Source: Adenophora triphylla var. japonica | Lineage: Eukaryota > Streptophyta > Magnoliopsida > Asterales > Campanulaceae | Length of the DNA: 64,000 nucleotides | Assembly: GCA_022495995.1 (NCBI GenBank) | Contig: JAFEMH010005411.1 | Location: forward strand, 1 to 64,000 | Reading direction: 5' to 3' | Shown here: positions 1 to 10,154 of the stretch, piece by piece | Position numbering within the stretch: the first letter of the stretch is position 1 | Layout of the letters: every line of letters starts with the position of its first letter | Made by a program: the position numbers and the translations under genes | The notes under the pieces: generated by a model | Database searches by the model: none | What the model saw: only the letters and a program-made list of their open reading frames with translations | Told to the model about the DNA's origin: nothing

Positions 1-1380
1 TATAGAGGATTATATCCTGGGCTATCAATGAAGATGAAGCGTGAAGGGTCAGTAACTGCACTGTAGAAACTAATTTAAAGAGACTGGAAATGAAAGGTAG
101 ACCATCCTCGAAGCACACTCGCTGCCAGATCACTTAAAACCGCCGATCAGCCGGCAAGCATCCGCACCAGAAGACGTCAGACCATTCGGGAGGAATGTGC
201 ATTTGGGATGAAACTTCCGGCATTTTAAATCTACGAGGAGCTTAAGAGGCCCGAAAATGTACCTAGTTCGACGAAAGTCGCATCTTCCGATGCTTTCCTC
301 TGATAAAGGCCACTTCGGAGAGAAACGACATTCAACTCATGTGTTTTATGACACGCAGGGATTTTCTTCCTCGCAGCCTTTACTCGCGTTCACGCCGAAT
401 GGGCTCACGCACCCCCGAGTCCTCCTATCGATGCTAAATAGAGGATTTGCCGCTACACTACGACCCATTACTGCGAGATGAAGGAAAAGATCCAGCGTGT
501 CTCCAAGAAAGACATTACCCTCTGACACGTACTGCATCCTCACAGACCAGCACAATGTGCTCTACTCACTGCTTTCTGAAATATGAGAGTGATGAACAAT
601 AATGCAAGAGTAACTGAATGAACAAGGATTACTTCAATTAAAAGCATACGTTATGGATGAGCTTATTGAAGCATCTTGAAAAAGACCCATAATGAGCGCA
701 TATGATAGCTTTTCGAAAAAGAGTTCAGCACCGATCTACAATGAAAGACAAATCGTGGCATGCTTCTGACACAAAGTCCGCTTTCCAAGAAATCCCAGAG
801 AGCTACCATGGATCACAGTAATGATTAGTCAATGCCCCAGACAGCAACATGTTTGCAAGCTATCCGATAGGCTGACAAAATCAGGACAAAGCTGACCACC
901 GGTCTCAAAGAGCTCCTTCCTCCGGAGAGTCTTCTCTCAAAGAATACAGCCTCATGCCGTGCTCCAACAAGATTCCAGCTCTTGCCAAGAAGAGCTCGAA
1001 CCAGTCACATCACAAGCTGGTCTTAGCTTCAAATGTTTGACTTCACGACATGCTTATGAATATCAACATCTTTCCGCAATGAAGAACAGAATTTCCGCCC
1101 TCTTAACTTAAGTAAATCACACCCCTTTATGATTTGACGATATTCTGATCACAAACTAGCTTATCTTATTCAAGAATGAGAACTCATCGCGAGCTTTTGC
1201 TCTTACTTGAACGGAAAACCTTAAAAGAAGAAGATTTTTCAGGTGGGCAGGACCCACCAGGAGGGTGTTGATCCTAAAAGACAGACGACCTTCCCATTCC
1301 GTTATGGTCAAGCATAAGGATATGGTCAGCAGAGTCAATAATAGAAGAGCATGTAATCCTCTCAGCACTGCATGCTAAGC
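1..1380. other. Degenerate 5' part of element A, no recognisable gene
   Basis: I see no open frame that resembles a known protein here. The stretch lies directly upstream, and on the same strand, of a Tat-type reverse transcriptase remnant. It is therefore most likely decayed gag/protease coding or leader sequence of the same retroelement. The short frames present are of chance length. The window edge cuts the element, so its 5' LTR cannot be seen. Confidence 0.4.
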
Positions 1381-2370
1381 CGCAGCGTAAACCGAGAAAA
1401 TCAAGCCGAGTGGTCTCTACAGTCAAAGAAGAGATTGAGAAGCTACGCGGTAGGATTCACGTAGTCATCGAATACCCGACATTAGTCAGACAACATTGAC
1501 CATAACCAAGGCCGATGGAAAGGTGCGCTTTGCCGTGTAGATTTCCAGGATCCAACAAGGCCAGCCCCAAAGACGATTACCCCTTGCCAAACATAGACAT
1601 CCCGGTGGAATCCATCAAGCAACTACGCAGTCAAATCCTTCGTTGACGGCTTTGCAGGCTACAACCAGATCAAGATGGCCAAAGAAGACCAGGAAAAGAC
1701 AGCCTTCACCACACCGTGGGGAACTTACTACTATACCGTGATGCCATTTGGGCTTAAGAACGCCGGGGCTACTTACCAAAGGGCATCGACCGCACTTTTT
1801 CACGACATGATCCACAAGGAGATTGAGGTCTACGTCGACGACATGATAATCCACTCCAAAGGCGAGAATGGACAACACTTTGTTGACCTGCGAAAGTTCT
1901 TCGAGAGGCTGAGACAACATTCCATGAGACTAAACCCTGCCAAATGCACCTTCGGAGTGACAAGGGGAAAAGTGCTTGGGTATATGGTCACGGAGCGAGG
2001 TATTGAAGTCGACCCCCGAAAGATCAAAGCCATTATGGACATGAGGCCACCTCGAACCCAGCATGATGAGTTGGCTCTGCTCGATGAAAGAAGGCTCAAA
2101 GCCATGGAGCACACCCGAGCCTACCAGAGGCGAATGGCCAGAGAATTTGACAAGAAGGTCAAGGCGAGGGACATCAAGGAGGGTGACTTAGTGTTGATAG
2201 TGAAGCCCCCTACCAGAGACAACCCCCTGGAAAAATGGGAACCCGTTTGGATCGGCCCGTATGTGGTGCAGAAGATACTATCTGGAGGAGCAATGAAGCT
2301 TGTAGACCTGGATGGCAATCACTTTGTCCACCCAGTCAATGGTGATAAACTCCGAAGGTATTATGTCTGA
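1381..2370 (+). pseudogene. Tat-type pol remnant: reverse transcriptase joined to integrase C-terminus
   Basis: The N-terminal part of a Ty3/gypsy reverse transcriptase is recognisable but frameshifted from about 1,381. From 1,675 a 231-residue frame is open. It holds the palm motifs MPFGLKNAGATYQR (about 1,741-1,782) and the catalytic YVDDMIIHS (from 1,831). Near 2,060 the frame passes straight from the RT region ending IKAIMDMRPPRT into HDELALLDER, which belongs to the C-terminal part of integrase, and ends with GPYVVQKIL and LRRYYV. The RT thumb, RNase H, integrase zinc finger and DDE core are missing. The related element E carries the same two ends 2.1 kb apart (about 53,560 and 55,640). 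This is an internal deletion that by chance kept the frame. The enzyme cannot be functional as integrase or RNase H. Origin from a Tat/Ogre-type element is well supported. Confidence 0.88.
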
Positions 2371-2390
2371 AAATAAAAAAAAAAGAGAAA

Positions 2391-2558
2391 AAAAAAATCT
2401 TAGTGCAAAAAGAGTAATACCCAGCTAGGCTAAAAAACTCAAAAAGGGCGGTCTAGGCAAAAAACAGGGTTGCACCTAAAAAAAAATCTTAGTGCAAATA
2501 GAGTAATGCCCAGCTAGGCTGAAAAACCCAAAAAGGGTCGGTCTAGGCAAAAACAAAA
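2391..2558 (+). repeat. Tandem duplication, 89-bp period, two copies
   Basis: The sequence TCTTAGTGCAAA followed by AGAGTAATRCCCAGCTAGGCT starts at 2,398 and again at 2,487. It lies just behind the pol stop codon. A single degenerate version (GTGCTAAAAGAGTAATACCC) follows pol of element E near 56,010, so the segment is a normal part of the family that doubled in A. A poly-A run follows at 2,571-2,600. Confidence 0.85.
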
Positions 2559-2566
2559 ATAGCCGT

Positions 2567-2599
<33 letters not shown>

Positions 2600-2640
2600 A
2601 AAAGGCCAAGAGAACAAAAATTCTGATAGATCACCAGAAT

Positions 2641-2698
2641 GAACTACGAAGACCTGAGCCTCTTAGTCTTTCTTGTAAAAGTGCAACGTAGGCAGCCA
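2641..2698 (+). other. Post-pol copy of the GAACTACG...GTAGGCAGCC motif
   Basis: GAACTACG, CCTGAGCC and CAACGTAGGCAGCC occur in order over 58 bases, followed by GGTTCGGTC. The same order is found after the coding region of B (28,387) and E (56,109), and a variant is found before the polypurine tract of A, B and E. No function is known to me. The rest of 2,559-3,064 is A-rich, with no gene seen. Confidence 0.7.
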
Positions 2699-3112
2699 TA
2701 TATGGTTCGGTCTAAACAATAAAAAAGGGCGATCAAGTTTTCATGAAATGCGTCCTAAACAATAAATAATAAAGGGCAATCAAGTTTTCATAAAACGAGT
2801 CCTAAGCAATCAATAAGACATCTGAAATTTCCATAAAATTGTGTCTTGATTAATTTTTAAGATAATATCTCTTGTTCATTACAAGTTAAAAACTTCTTGA
2901 TGAGTTCAAGCACGGTCTACTCTTGACTCTGCTAACCTGCTACAAAGATCTAAAATACAATAAAATGCCTAATAAACTACTGTGTTTGCAAAATGGCAAT
3001 AAGGGAATCCTAAGAAAAGATCTATCAGCTGTCATTCACTGAGTCTTCTTTGGTCTTCTTCCCTTTACCTCGACCCCGTCGAGTTTTCTTTTCTCTTCTT
3101 CTCTATGATGTC

Positions 3113-3117
3113 GGTCT
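3113..3117. repeat. Target site duplication GGTCT, left copy
   Basis: GGTCT stands directly before the TG of the solo LTR and is repeated directly after its terminal CA at 5,257-5,261. Confidence 0.9.
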
Positions 3118-3357
3118 TGTAAGTACCCAAATCTGGCTCATGCCTTCCGGTTATTTTTCCCGACAATTCCGGCAAGTTTTCCGGCAATTCCCCAGACTTT
3201 CCTAGAGTTCCGGAGCAATTCCGGAACTGTTCCGAACCTTCCAAGGGGTGAAGGGACTGCTTGGAGTGAAAGAAACACGTTTTTCTTTTATGCGAAACTC
3301 GCCTTCTAGAAGACTCCGCCACCTTGCATGTTTCTAGAAGGAATCGGATGAGGCTTG

Positions 3358-3487
3358 TTATGTCGTGCGACATAAACTCGCCAAGAAGACTTGAAGCTTG
3401 CCACCTTGCATGTTTCTAGAAGGAAAACGGTTATGGCTTGTTATGTCGTGCGACATACTAAGCCCATGCATGCAGCCTCTATAAATA
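3358..3487 (+). promoter_or_regulatory. Solo LTR promoter: two GTCGTGCGAC palindromes and TATA box
   Basis: TTATGTCGTGCGACATAA (3,358-3,375; 8-bp arms and a TG centre) and TATGTCGTGCGACATA (3,442-3,457) lie 84 bp apart. TATAAATA follows at 3,480-3,487. The first copy is preceded by GGCTTG, so on the other strand it reads CGACATAACAAGCC. This is almost the CGACACAACAAGCC that follows a palindrome in copia element D. The TATA box call is firm; that the palindromes regulate is inference. Confidence 0.8.
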
Positions 3488-4078
3488 GAGGCCTTCACCT
3501 CTCATTTTAGGGGAGCCTCCTTCACTCCTCTGCCCCCTGCAGAATACGCCCAGTAGCCTAGTCTCTCCTCACATATCCCCCAAAAAACACACTAATCCTC
3601 CCAAATCACCCACCATACAACCAATCCCACACATACTTCCCACACACATCAAGAACCAAAGCTTCTCATTGAACCAAGGCTTGATCTCAGTCCCCGGAGG
3701 TTGAGTTTGAAGGCTCCTATATCTAACTTGATATAGGAAGTCATGGTCTTCAAGGGTAACGATTTTCTACCCTTTTCCTTTCCCTATCTTCATTATACAT
3801 GAGATCTATATGCTAAATGTGTTAATAATGATATATCCTGATTAAAGTTGCTTGCTTTAGTATCATATTGCCTAGATCCACATCTGATTGCATACCATTT
3901 CATGTGTTAATAATGAACACTCGAGATGAGTGTGGATCCCTCATATCCACACCCTCTTGAAGTGTTCACTATTGAAATACTTGCTCCCTGAGATCTATTT
4001 GTGAAGTAACTTGGCTATATTAATGCCTTGTTACCTTCAGAGATCTAGCAAATGTAAGGTCTCTGCAAAGTGGCTAAG

Positions 4079-4138
4079 TATGTCACGCGACATAGGCAAC
4101 CTATGTCACGCGACATAGGCAACCTATGTCACGCGACA
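4079..4138 (+). repeat. Threefold TATGTCACGCGACATA array, 23-bp period
   Basis: Copies of TATGTCACGCGACATA start at 4,079, 4,102 and 4,125; the third ends in GACAAC. The spacer is TAGGCAACC plus shared flanking bases. The array is about 600 bp downstream of the TATA box, so it would lie in the transcript. Copia element D has the same core three times at the same spacing (44,744-44,801). Confidence 0.92.
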
Positions 4139-4221
4139 ACTTTGGCCAGTTTGCAGAACCTTCATCTGTTCAGTTTGTAATCTGATTTTAACTCTTACCA
4201 TGCTATAGTCTGATGTCAATC

Positions 4222-4580
4222 TGCACTTAAAGTAGCATATTTGCATACAAAGCAACATCATTTGCATCAAAGGGACATCTTTTTCATATAAAAATAACAT
4301 CTTTATGCATAAAAGTAGCATCCTTTGCATTCAAATTAGCATCCTTTGCATTAAAATCTCTTTTTTATATTAAAAATGCATTCTTTGCATTAAAAATCAT
4401 TTCTTCACATCAAAGTGGCATCATTTTAACATCTTTATGCATCATTTGCACTTAAAATGCTATTTTTCCAACATAAAAATGCATCCTTTGCACAAAAATC
4501 ATTTCTTTACATAAAAAGCATCCTTTGCAAATCAAAAGCATCCTTTGCAACCCAAAATGTCATCTTTTCACTAAAAATGT
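4222..4580 (+). repeat. Irregular GCATCCTTTGCA-type repeats in the solo LTR
   Basis: Short units of the form (A)GCATCCTTTGCAT followed by AAAA-rich spacers recur at irregular intervals of about 15-35 bp. The same degenerate repeat fills 12,735-13,140 of the element A LTR, so it is an old feature of this LTR family. Confidence 0.75.
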
Positions 4581-5256
4581 CATTTTTACATGCATTTCCC
4601 CCATGTCCCCATTAGAAACCTTCGGAACGGACCGGTGAAAAGATCCTATCTTTACATCGTTTCTCCCATTAAAGGTGCCACAATCTCTTTAGAAAGGGAT
4701 AAAACCTTGAACCTACATCTCCGATTATCACTTGAGACGAGCATGAAGCATCCATATAAGCTCAATCGTCTTAAGGTGTAGGATTGATGGGCTAAGGTCA
4801 CTCCTTTCCTAAAAGAACCTCATTTTGGACTATAAAAGAGTCTTTCTCTTGATCACGCAAGTCCCAAGGTTAAAAAGCGATGATCACAAGTCCAAGATGA
4901 GGACGGGATCAAAATCCCGAATACATAAAATCCAAGAAATCCCGAGCGACAACCAATAAATGGTTTGTACGTCCGGAAGACAACTTGGGACATTTCCCCC
5001 CCTTTTTATTCAAACACATGCACACAAGAAAGCACGCAAGCAAGCACGATAAATGGAATCTTGGGAGACTTGCTACAGCAAGGCACCTTGGGTGAACGAG
5101 GATCCGTTCTTCCCAAGGGGTAACTTAACCTCCGAACCCATAAAAACCTTTTTTTCAAAGTTTTGAGGAAATCAAAATGGCATGGCGACTCCGTTTTTCA
5201 AATTAAACCAGATGTTTTCAAACTCGCGTGAATCCAAATTTGGGCACACATTCACA

Positions 5257-5261
5257 GGTCT
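5257..5261. repeat. Target site duplication GGTCT, right copy
   Basis: Matches the five bases directly before the solo LTR; antisense gene 2 of element A resumes here. Confidence 0.9.
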
Positions 5262-6767
5262 CCCTCATCCCGATCTCCGGTATCCTCACTGGAGCCTCCA
5301 TTAGACCGGTGTCAATAAGTGCCCTCTCAATACGAGCACGAGTCCGCACTTCCTCCCTCTGAGCCTCAGTCAAGGGTGTGACTTCAGAAAGCCTCTTATA
5401 TCGAGCCTCCATATCCCTGATAAGGTCACCCGACTGGTTATGGCGACTCGCCTTAGCTTCGCCTCCTCGTAGTCCTACTCGAGCCGCGCCGCCCCCCAAT
5501 AAAGCCTCCGACGCCTCTCCCAATATGACCCGAGTCGCTCCCATCTCCCTCTCGTACCAATCTAAGTAGGCCGTAGTCAAGATGGTACTCTTCCTGCTCT
5601 TGAGAATGGCCCTGGGTGGAAAAGCAGTATATGTCCAAGCCCTCGAGAAGAATGAGAAGCTGGCTGGATCTCTCATGTCTAAGGACACCACCTCCATGGT
5701 ATGGATGTCCTCCCAATCGCCGAACGGCTCCTGTAAGGCCTCGAACTGCCTGGATACCAAGCAGGGTATGTAGAAGGATGACCAACAAAACCCTGGAACC
5801 CTCACCACATAGGACTTCTCGAAATGTCCTCCTGCCCGCAACCTCCAGCCGAGGTACCCACTCGCCGAATATCCGAAGTGGACAACCTAGCCATCATCGC
5901 CTCCGGGCCACCCCGGTCTCATGCTTAGGCAAACCCCTCCGGAAATCACCCAAGGGCACCGAGTCGGCAAAGCCCCGGGCAAAGCCCCCGAGCCTCTCCC
6001 GCAGCCTATAAAGTCAACACTAGCCGGACTTCCGTGATCTCATGAAATGGTCTCCTCTAGCCATCCTATCGATGCCGTGTGGTCTCACCCAAAACCAATG
6101 GGACAATGTCCTTCCTGCACCCGCAATCCCTAACCATGTCCAAGAGACCACCATGACAGATCCACACTGGACTCGTGAGTGAACAGAGACGAGAATATTC
6201 AGAGGATAAAGGCATCCATAGCCAACGCGGTCGTAGCCATATCCGGGGACCCAAATCTGCCGGGATATCGGAAAGGTCAATCCCGTCCTGAGCTATCATC
6301 ATCCCCTCACCCTTTACCGTAGATATCGCGTAAAAGATGCCAACTTTGCCGCCACCGGCACATCTTCGATCGAGGAATCGATATAGCCTCAATTTCTGGA
6401 CCCCAATCAAGGCTCGAAAGTCTTCATAGGCCGAGACAATCTCATTGTAAGAAAAGCGCAAACGTGTCTCCGGACATCCCAAAACTTTGCTGCTGCCCTC
6501 AAAAGGTCCCAATCGGGCGGGAGATCCTTCAAATGCCATAAAGATTTGATTTTGAAGGAAGTATCGAACAGCCCCTTGTGAGATTGAAAGTTATATCTCA
6601 CCCAAAATTGATGATCGAGCAGAAAACGGTCTCTTTTCCCCTTTTGCAATCTAACGGGTATCTCCATTGCAAGATGATCAAAGTTGATGTCTTTAGGTCA
6701 AATATGTGCTCTGGGAACAGTTGGGACAAGTCTAGGTTGAAAATGAAATGAAATGGCCAAGCCTTGA

Positions 6768-6856
6768 TTTTATTCTAAAAAGACCAAATCAGACCGGACG
6801 TAAGCCGCACGGCCTCTTTTGCTCCCAAGACCAGTCCGCACGGCTTCATTTGCCTG
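6768..6856 (-). promoter_or_regulatory. Presumed promoter of A antisense gene 2 with paired CCGCACGG palindromes
   Basis: AGCCGCACGGCC (6,803-6,814) and CCGCACGG (6,836-6,843) are 31 bp apart. Each is followed on the + strand by a TTTTGC or ATTTGC tail. They stand 136-170 bp upstream of the antisense start codon at 6,667. On the - strand an AT-rich, TATA-like stretch (about 6,768-6,785) lies roughly 20 bp downstream of the palindrome. The same palindrome precedes the TATA box of this element's LTR (12,388). The promoter call is inference from position and from the parallel site in element E. The rest of 6,668-7,193 shows no gene. Confidence 0.6.
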
Positions 6857-7193
6857 ATGTGGAAAACAATCTGCAGCAACCAAAGTTGCTGCCCAAGAGG
6901 AGTTCTCACCCCACTTTCTCAATGAAACGTGTCCCAAAACATGTCCAAAGGCCATCCAAGCAGTTATATACCATCATAAATCATTTTGGCCCAGTTTCAG
7001 CCCCAATTCCAAGCAAAAAGAAGCCCCAAGGCTCAAGTAATATGGAAATTCATAAAGCATAAATTAGAAAAGTAAATTAAACAGTAGTACATTGTTTTCG
7101 CCCCATCGGCGCCCAAATAAAGCAAAAAATAAACAAGTTGTGCATAAAATTGTTCATTGTTTGTTTCCTCCCTAGATCAACCCTAAGGACCTC

Positions 7194-9745
7194 CTAGGCC
7201 TCGATCCCTCCCTCGTCGCTACTCTCGCCATAGAAGCTCGTCTCCCTCATCAAATCCTCGCTATCACTCACATCGAAAGCATGGACATTCACATGCTCAT
7301 ATTCGCCTAGCCGCTCCAGGATACGGCATTAGGTCCCCGTCCTCGAGGCAAGGCACCGGGAAGAGTACTCCGAGGTTGATGAGGTGGATGTTGTGCCCCG
7401 ACGTGCCTCCTTTTTGCGCACGGGCTCGTACGCTCGGCTGCAGCTCTTTGAAGCGCAAGCCGCCTTCTTTAAGAGGGACTGCACACATCCTTCCAGCCCC
7501 GTTCGCCCGACTAAGCCGTCATAAGTGCGAGCCGGAACCCGAAAAAAAAAGAGAAGAAAATCTCGAAAAATCTCGTAACCGTAAAAGCAAAGAAATCAAA
7601 AGGGAAAAGACCCTAAAAGTGTACTCACTATGGCTGTCCTCTGGCAGAGTATACTGGGCTCCCTGCCTGTGGACGGTATCCCGAACCTCCTCGGCACCCA
7701 TTGACCACATAAGAAAGATGAGCAGAGGCATCGGCGGGTCGCAGGCTCGGCCTCCCATACCCTCGAGTGACACCAGCCTTCACTAGCTTCGTGGCGCCCT
7801 CAACCGCCGCCTCCACAAAGGTAGCATACTGGTGGCCAAGTCAAAATACTCTCGCCCGCCACGCTCGCTCGATACCTCGCTATCTCATCCGCCGCGCCCC
7901 TCGGGCCGGCAGATCCGTGCCGGAGGATCGAGGGGAGTAATGGCATCCAATGGAGGGATATGGCTACGCCGCTCGGAAAAGCGGTCCCCGCATAAATGAC
8001 ATCACATGTCGCCTCTGGTCAACCATCGCCTCGTCTAGTCGCCTCCAAGGCATCTCCTAGCAAAATCTCTCGGGATACCTCCCCCAAGGGTAGAAGTCCA
8101 CTCCATCATGCCCATCCTCTGATGACTCGGTCTAACCATCTTGTAGTCAAAGGTGATCCGGGTCTTCCTCGGTGAACATATCCCTAGCATCTCCTCCAAA
8201 TGATCATAGCCGGAAAGATGGTAGAATCACTGTTGGTTCCACGGAAAGAACCCAATCACCTCGCAAAACCGCACTCCGCATGTTCAAAACATATAAGGGT
8301 CATTTTCTCTCATAAAAGTCTCAAAGACAGAAAGGGGAAGAGAAAGGAAAGAAGGTGAGAATACCTCAAGAGCAAAGGAGAAGCAATCCATCGAAGCAGC
8401 CTTATTTCGGCTATACATGTCCAGGGAAAAGTAAAGCTTCGCCAATCTGGCCTCGCCCCAAGAGACCGTCCCAATCCCATCCACATCCTCCAAGGAGTCA
8501 AGAAGGCAAACCAAAGCCAAAGTCCCATAATTTGCAAAGATGGTGACTGACAGCATCAACCACAGAAAAGCTCTCGCAAGCTGGTGGGCCGTCACCTCAT
8601 TAGCAAAGAAATCCTCGCATGCGCTTCGATCGCCACTCGACGCCTCGTTCCATTCCCAAATTTCCTTAGGCTGAAGATCAAACCCAACCAAAGCTCTAAA
8701 CTCCTCCACCGTGATATGGTCTCTCCAGGTCAAAGGCCTCCCGGTGAACTGTAAGCCAGTGATAGCAGTAAAATCTGTAGGCGTCACTGTCAGCTCCCCC
8801 TAGCTAAGGTGAAAGCTGTGGGTGGTGTCTCACCAGAACTCCGAAAGGGCCTGGATCAAGCCCTTGCTCTTCGAGGTCACATGAATGCCTCTGCCAATAG
8901 CCTCAATTAACAAATCAAGGCCGGTAACCCTTACTAGCTGCTTGGGGTTCACCCCATCCTTCTCAAAATCAGGCATCCTCTCCCATAGTCTCACTGCAAT
9001 CTCGAAAGGTCCCCTAGACGTGTTCTCCTGTAGATAAGCACAGCAAAAGAAATGTGTCAGTCCTTCATCTCATTTCAAAATCATGCATACATTCAAAAGT
9101 GCACATATTTTCAAGAGAAAAGCATTCATAAATTTTTTTTTAGCATCCTATGCATAGAAAACGTGTCTTTCATCACTTGAAACACGTCATGTCAAGCACA
9201 TTGCTCTCCTAAGCACAAAATTCTGATTTTCAAAATTATTTGCACATAAGCATTAATTTTTTCATAAAAAAAAATGGCATGCATGAATCCTTTTCATCGT
9301 CCAAAATCCCGTTTTCTCATCCATAATAAAAAATTGACCTAGTTCTAGCACATGCGAGGACTCCATCACATTTTAGACAATTATTTATTCTTAAAAAATG
9401 GGTCATTCTCATTATTTTTCAAATAAATTGCACATGCATGTTCGTTCATCTTCTTAACCTCATAGGTTAATCATCAAGACTTCAAAATCATCATCAAAAA
9501 TCCTAGGAAAATTCGAGAAAATCTTAAAATTCGGGTCAAGCCCTAAGTCAGTCCAAATCAACAGAATCGAGCAAATTAAGAATGCTTACCCCAACTGATT
9601 GAGGATTCGTCGATTTGTGCTCCCTCTTGCCCGAATAAAGCTCCGATGGAGGCGTATTGAAGTCATACTTCCTCTCCGTTCGGACAAGCTCTCTCCTCCT
9701 CCTTCGAGCGGCCTCGGAGATGTTCCTCCTTGCTTGCCTTGGCAT
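7194..9745 (-). pseudogene. Antisense gene 1 of element A, plant mobile domain protein, spliced
   Basis: Exon 1 is 9,590-9,745 (52 codons) with donor GTAAGC. Exon 2 is 8,365-9,027 (221 codons), with an acceptor reading CTACAG and a donor GTATTC. A third exon begins near 8,277 with a decayed acceptor, and the end is an acidic tail with a stop at 7,194-7,196. Exon 2 holds the mobile-domain core: FW followed by DTTHSFH, VTPTDFTAITGL, ARAFLWLM, and WGEARLAKLYFSLD. Both clear introns fall between codons, as in the homologue of element E (58,424-61,472). Exon 2 contains two in-frame stops (TGA and TAG near the DTTH segment), and later exons are frameshifted. Cellular proteins with this domain (the MAIN/MAIL group) act in genome maintenance and transposon silencing in plants. 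What the retroelement copy does is unknown. Confidence 0.8.
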
Positions 9746-9878
9746 CGGATTCCCCTCCGGATCAATTCTAAATCAGTAGAAGCAAAGGGATGGAAAGATT
9801 TTTGAAAATTCTTCCTCTCTTCTCTCTCTCTTTCTCGGCAGCAGAGGGCGGCGATGATGCCCAATGCCCGTTCAAATC

Positions 9879-9966
9879 TGATTTTAAATAATCTGGAAAA
9901 ATCAGACTTCTAGCTGTGCGGCCTCTTTTGCCCCCGTCTCATGCCGGGCGGCTTCTTTTGCCCTGA
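9879..9966 (-). promoter_or_regulatory. Presumed promoter of A antisense gene 1 with degenerate palindromes
   Basis: AGCTGTGCGGCC (9,912-9,923) and TGCCGGGCGGCT (9,942-9,953) are 30 bp apart. They are degenerate forms of the element's CCGCACGG palindrome, each followed by a CTTTTGC-type tail (TCTTTTGC and TTCTTTTGC). They lie about 170-200 bp upstream of the antisense start codon. A weak TATA-like stretch on the - strand lies at about 9,879-9,890. Inference from position. Confidence 0.5.
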
Positions 9967-10154
9967 GCAGAAATTAAAGTTTTGCCCCTGGACTTTCCAC
10001 TTGGGCATATAATTCCTGTTATCCTTTAACTAGGATAACGTCGTTTTCCAAAAGATATCCGTTATCTCCTAAGCAAATAGACTTTCCTCCCCAGTCGCCT
10101 CCGTTACTTCCGTTATAACGGAATGATGCTAGGTGACAACCTCCGAATTGTCGA

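Larger units (their letters stand above)
3118..5256 (+). mobile_element. Solo LTR of a Tat/Ogre-type element
   Basis: It starts TGTAAGTACCCAAATCTGG, like the other Tat-type LTRs at 12,140, 32,438 and 62,872, and ends ATTCACA. It is flanked on both sides by GGTCT. There is no primer binding site, internal region or partner LTR, so this is a solo LTR left by LTR-LTR recombination. Inside are TTCCGG-rich sequence, a promoter with two palindromes and a TATA box (3,358-3,487), a threefold palindrome array (4,079-4,138), a GCATCCTTTGCA-rich stretch and, near the 3' end, TGGCGACTCCG (5,183-5,193), which copies the start of the family's primer binding site. It is alignable to the LTR of element A at 12,140 but has a different promoter palindrome. 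Confidence 0.93.
3065..6667 (-). pseudogene. Antisense gene 2 of element A (DUF7745-like), interrupted by a solo LTR
   Basis: Read on the - strand the gene starts at the ATG at 6,667, runs through broken frames to 5,262, and resumes at 3,117 to stop at 3,065-3,067. The 2,139-bp gap is a solo LTR. Removing it with one copy of its target duplication leaves the frame continuous. The N-terminal part has WDLLRAAAKFWDV followed by a YEDFRALIG-type segment. This is the FWD...PT.EDF pattern of the plant DUF7745 domain, which is related to mobile-domain proteins in retroelements. The middle part has IVPLVLGET, and the C-terminal part is basic. Several small frameshifts (near 6,400, 6,060 and 5,850) make it a pseudogene. 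Element E carries the homologue at 56,393-57,883. Its function is unknown. Extra antisense genes between pol and the 3' LTR are known in Tat-lineage elements. Confidence 0.72.
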
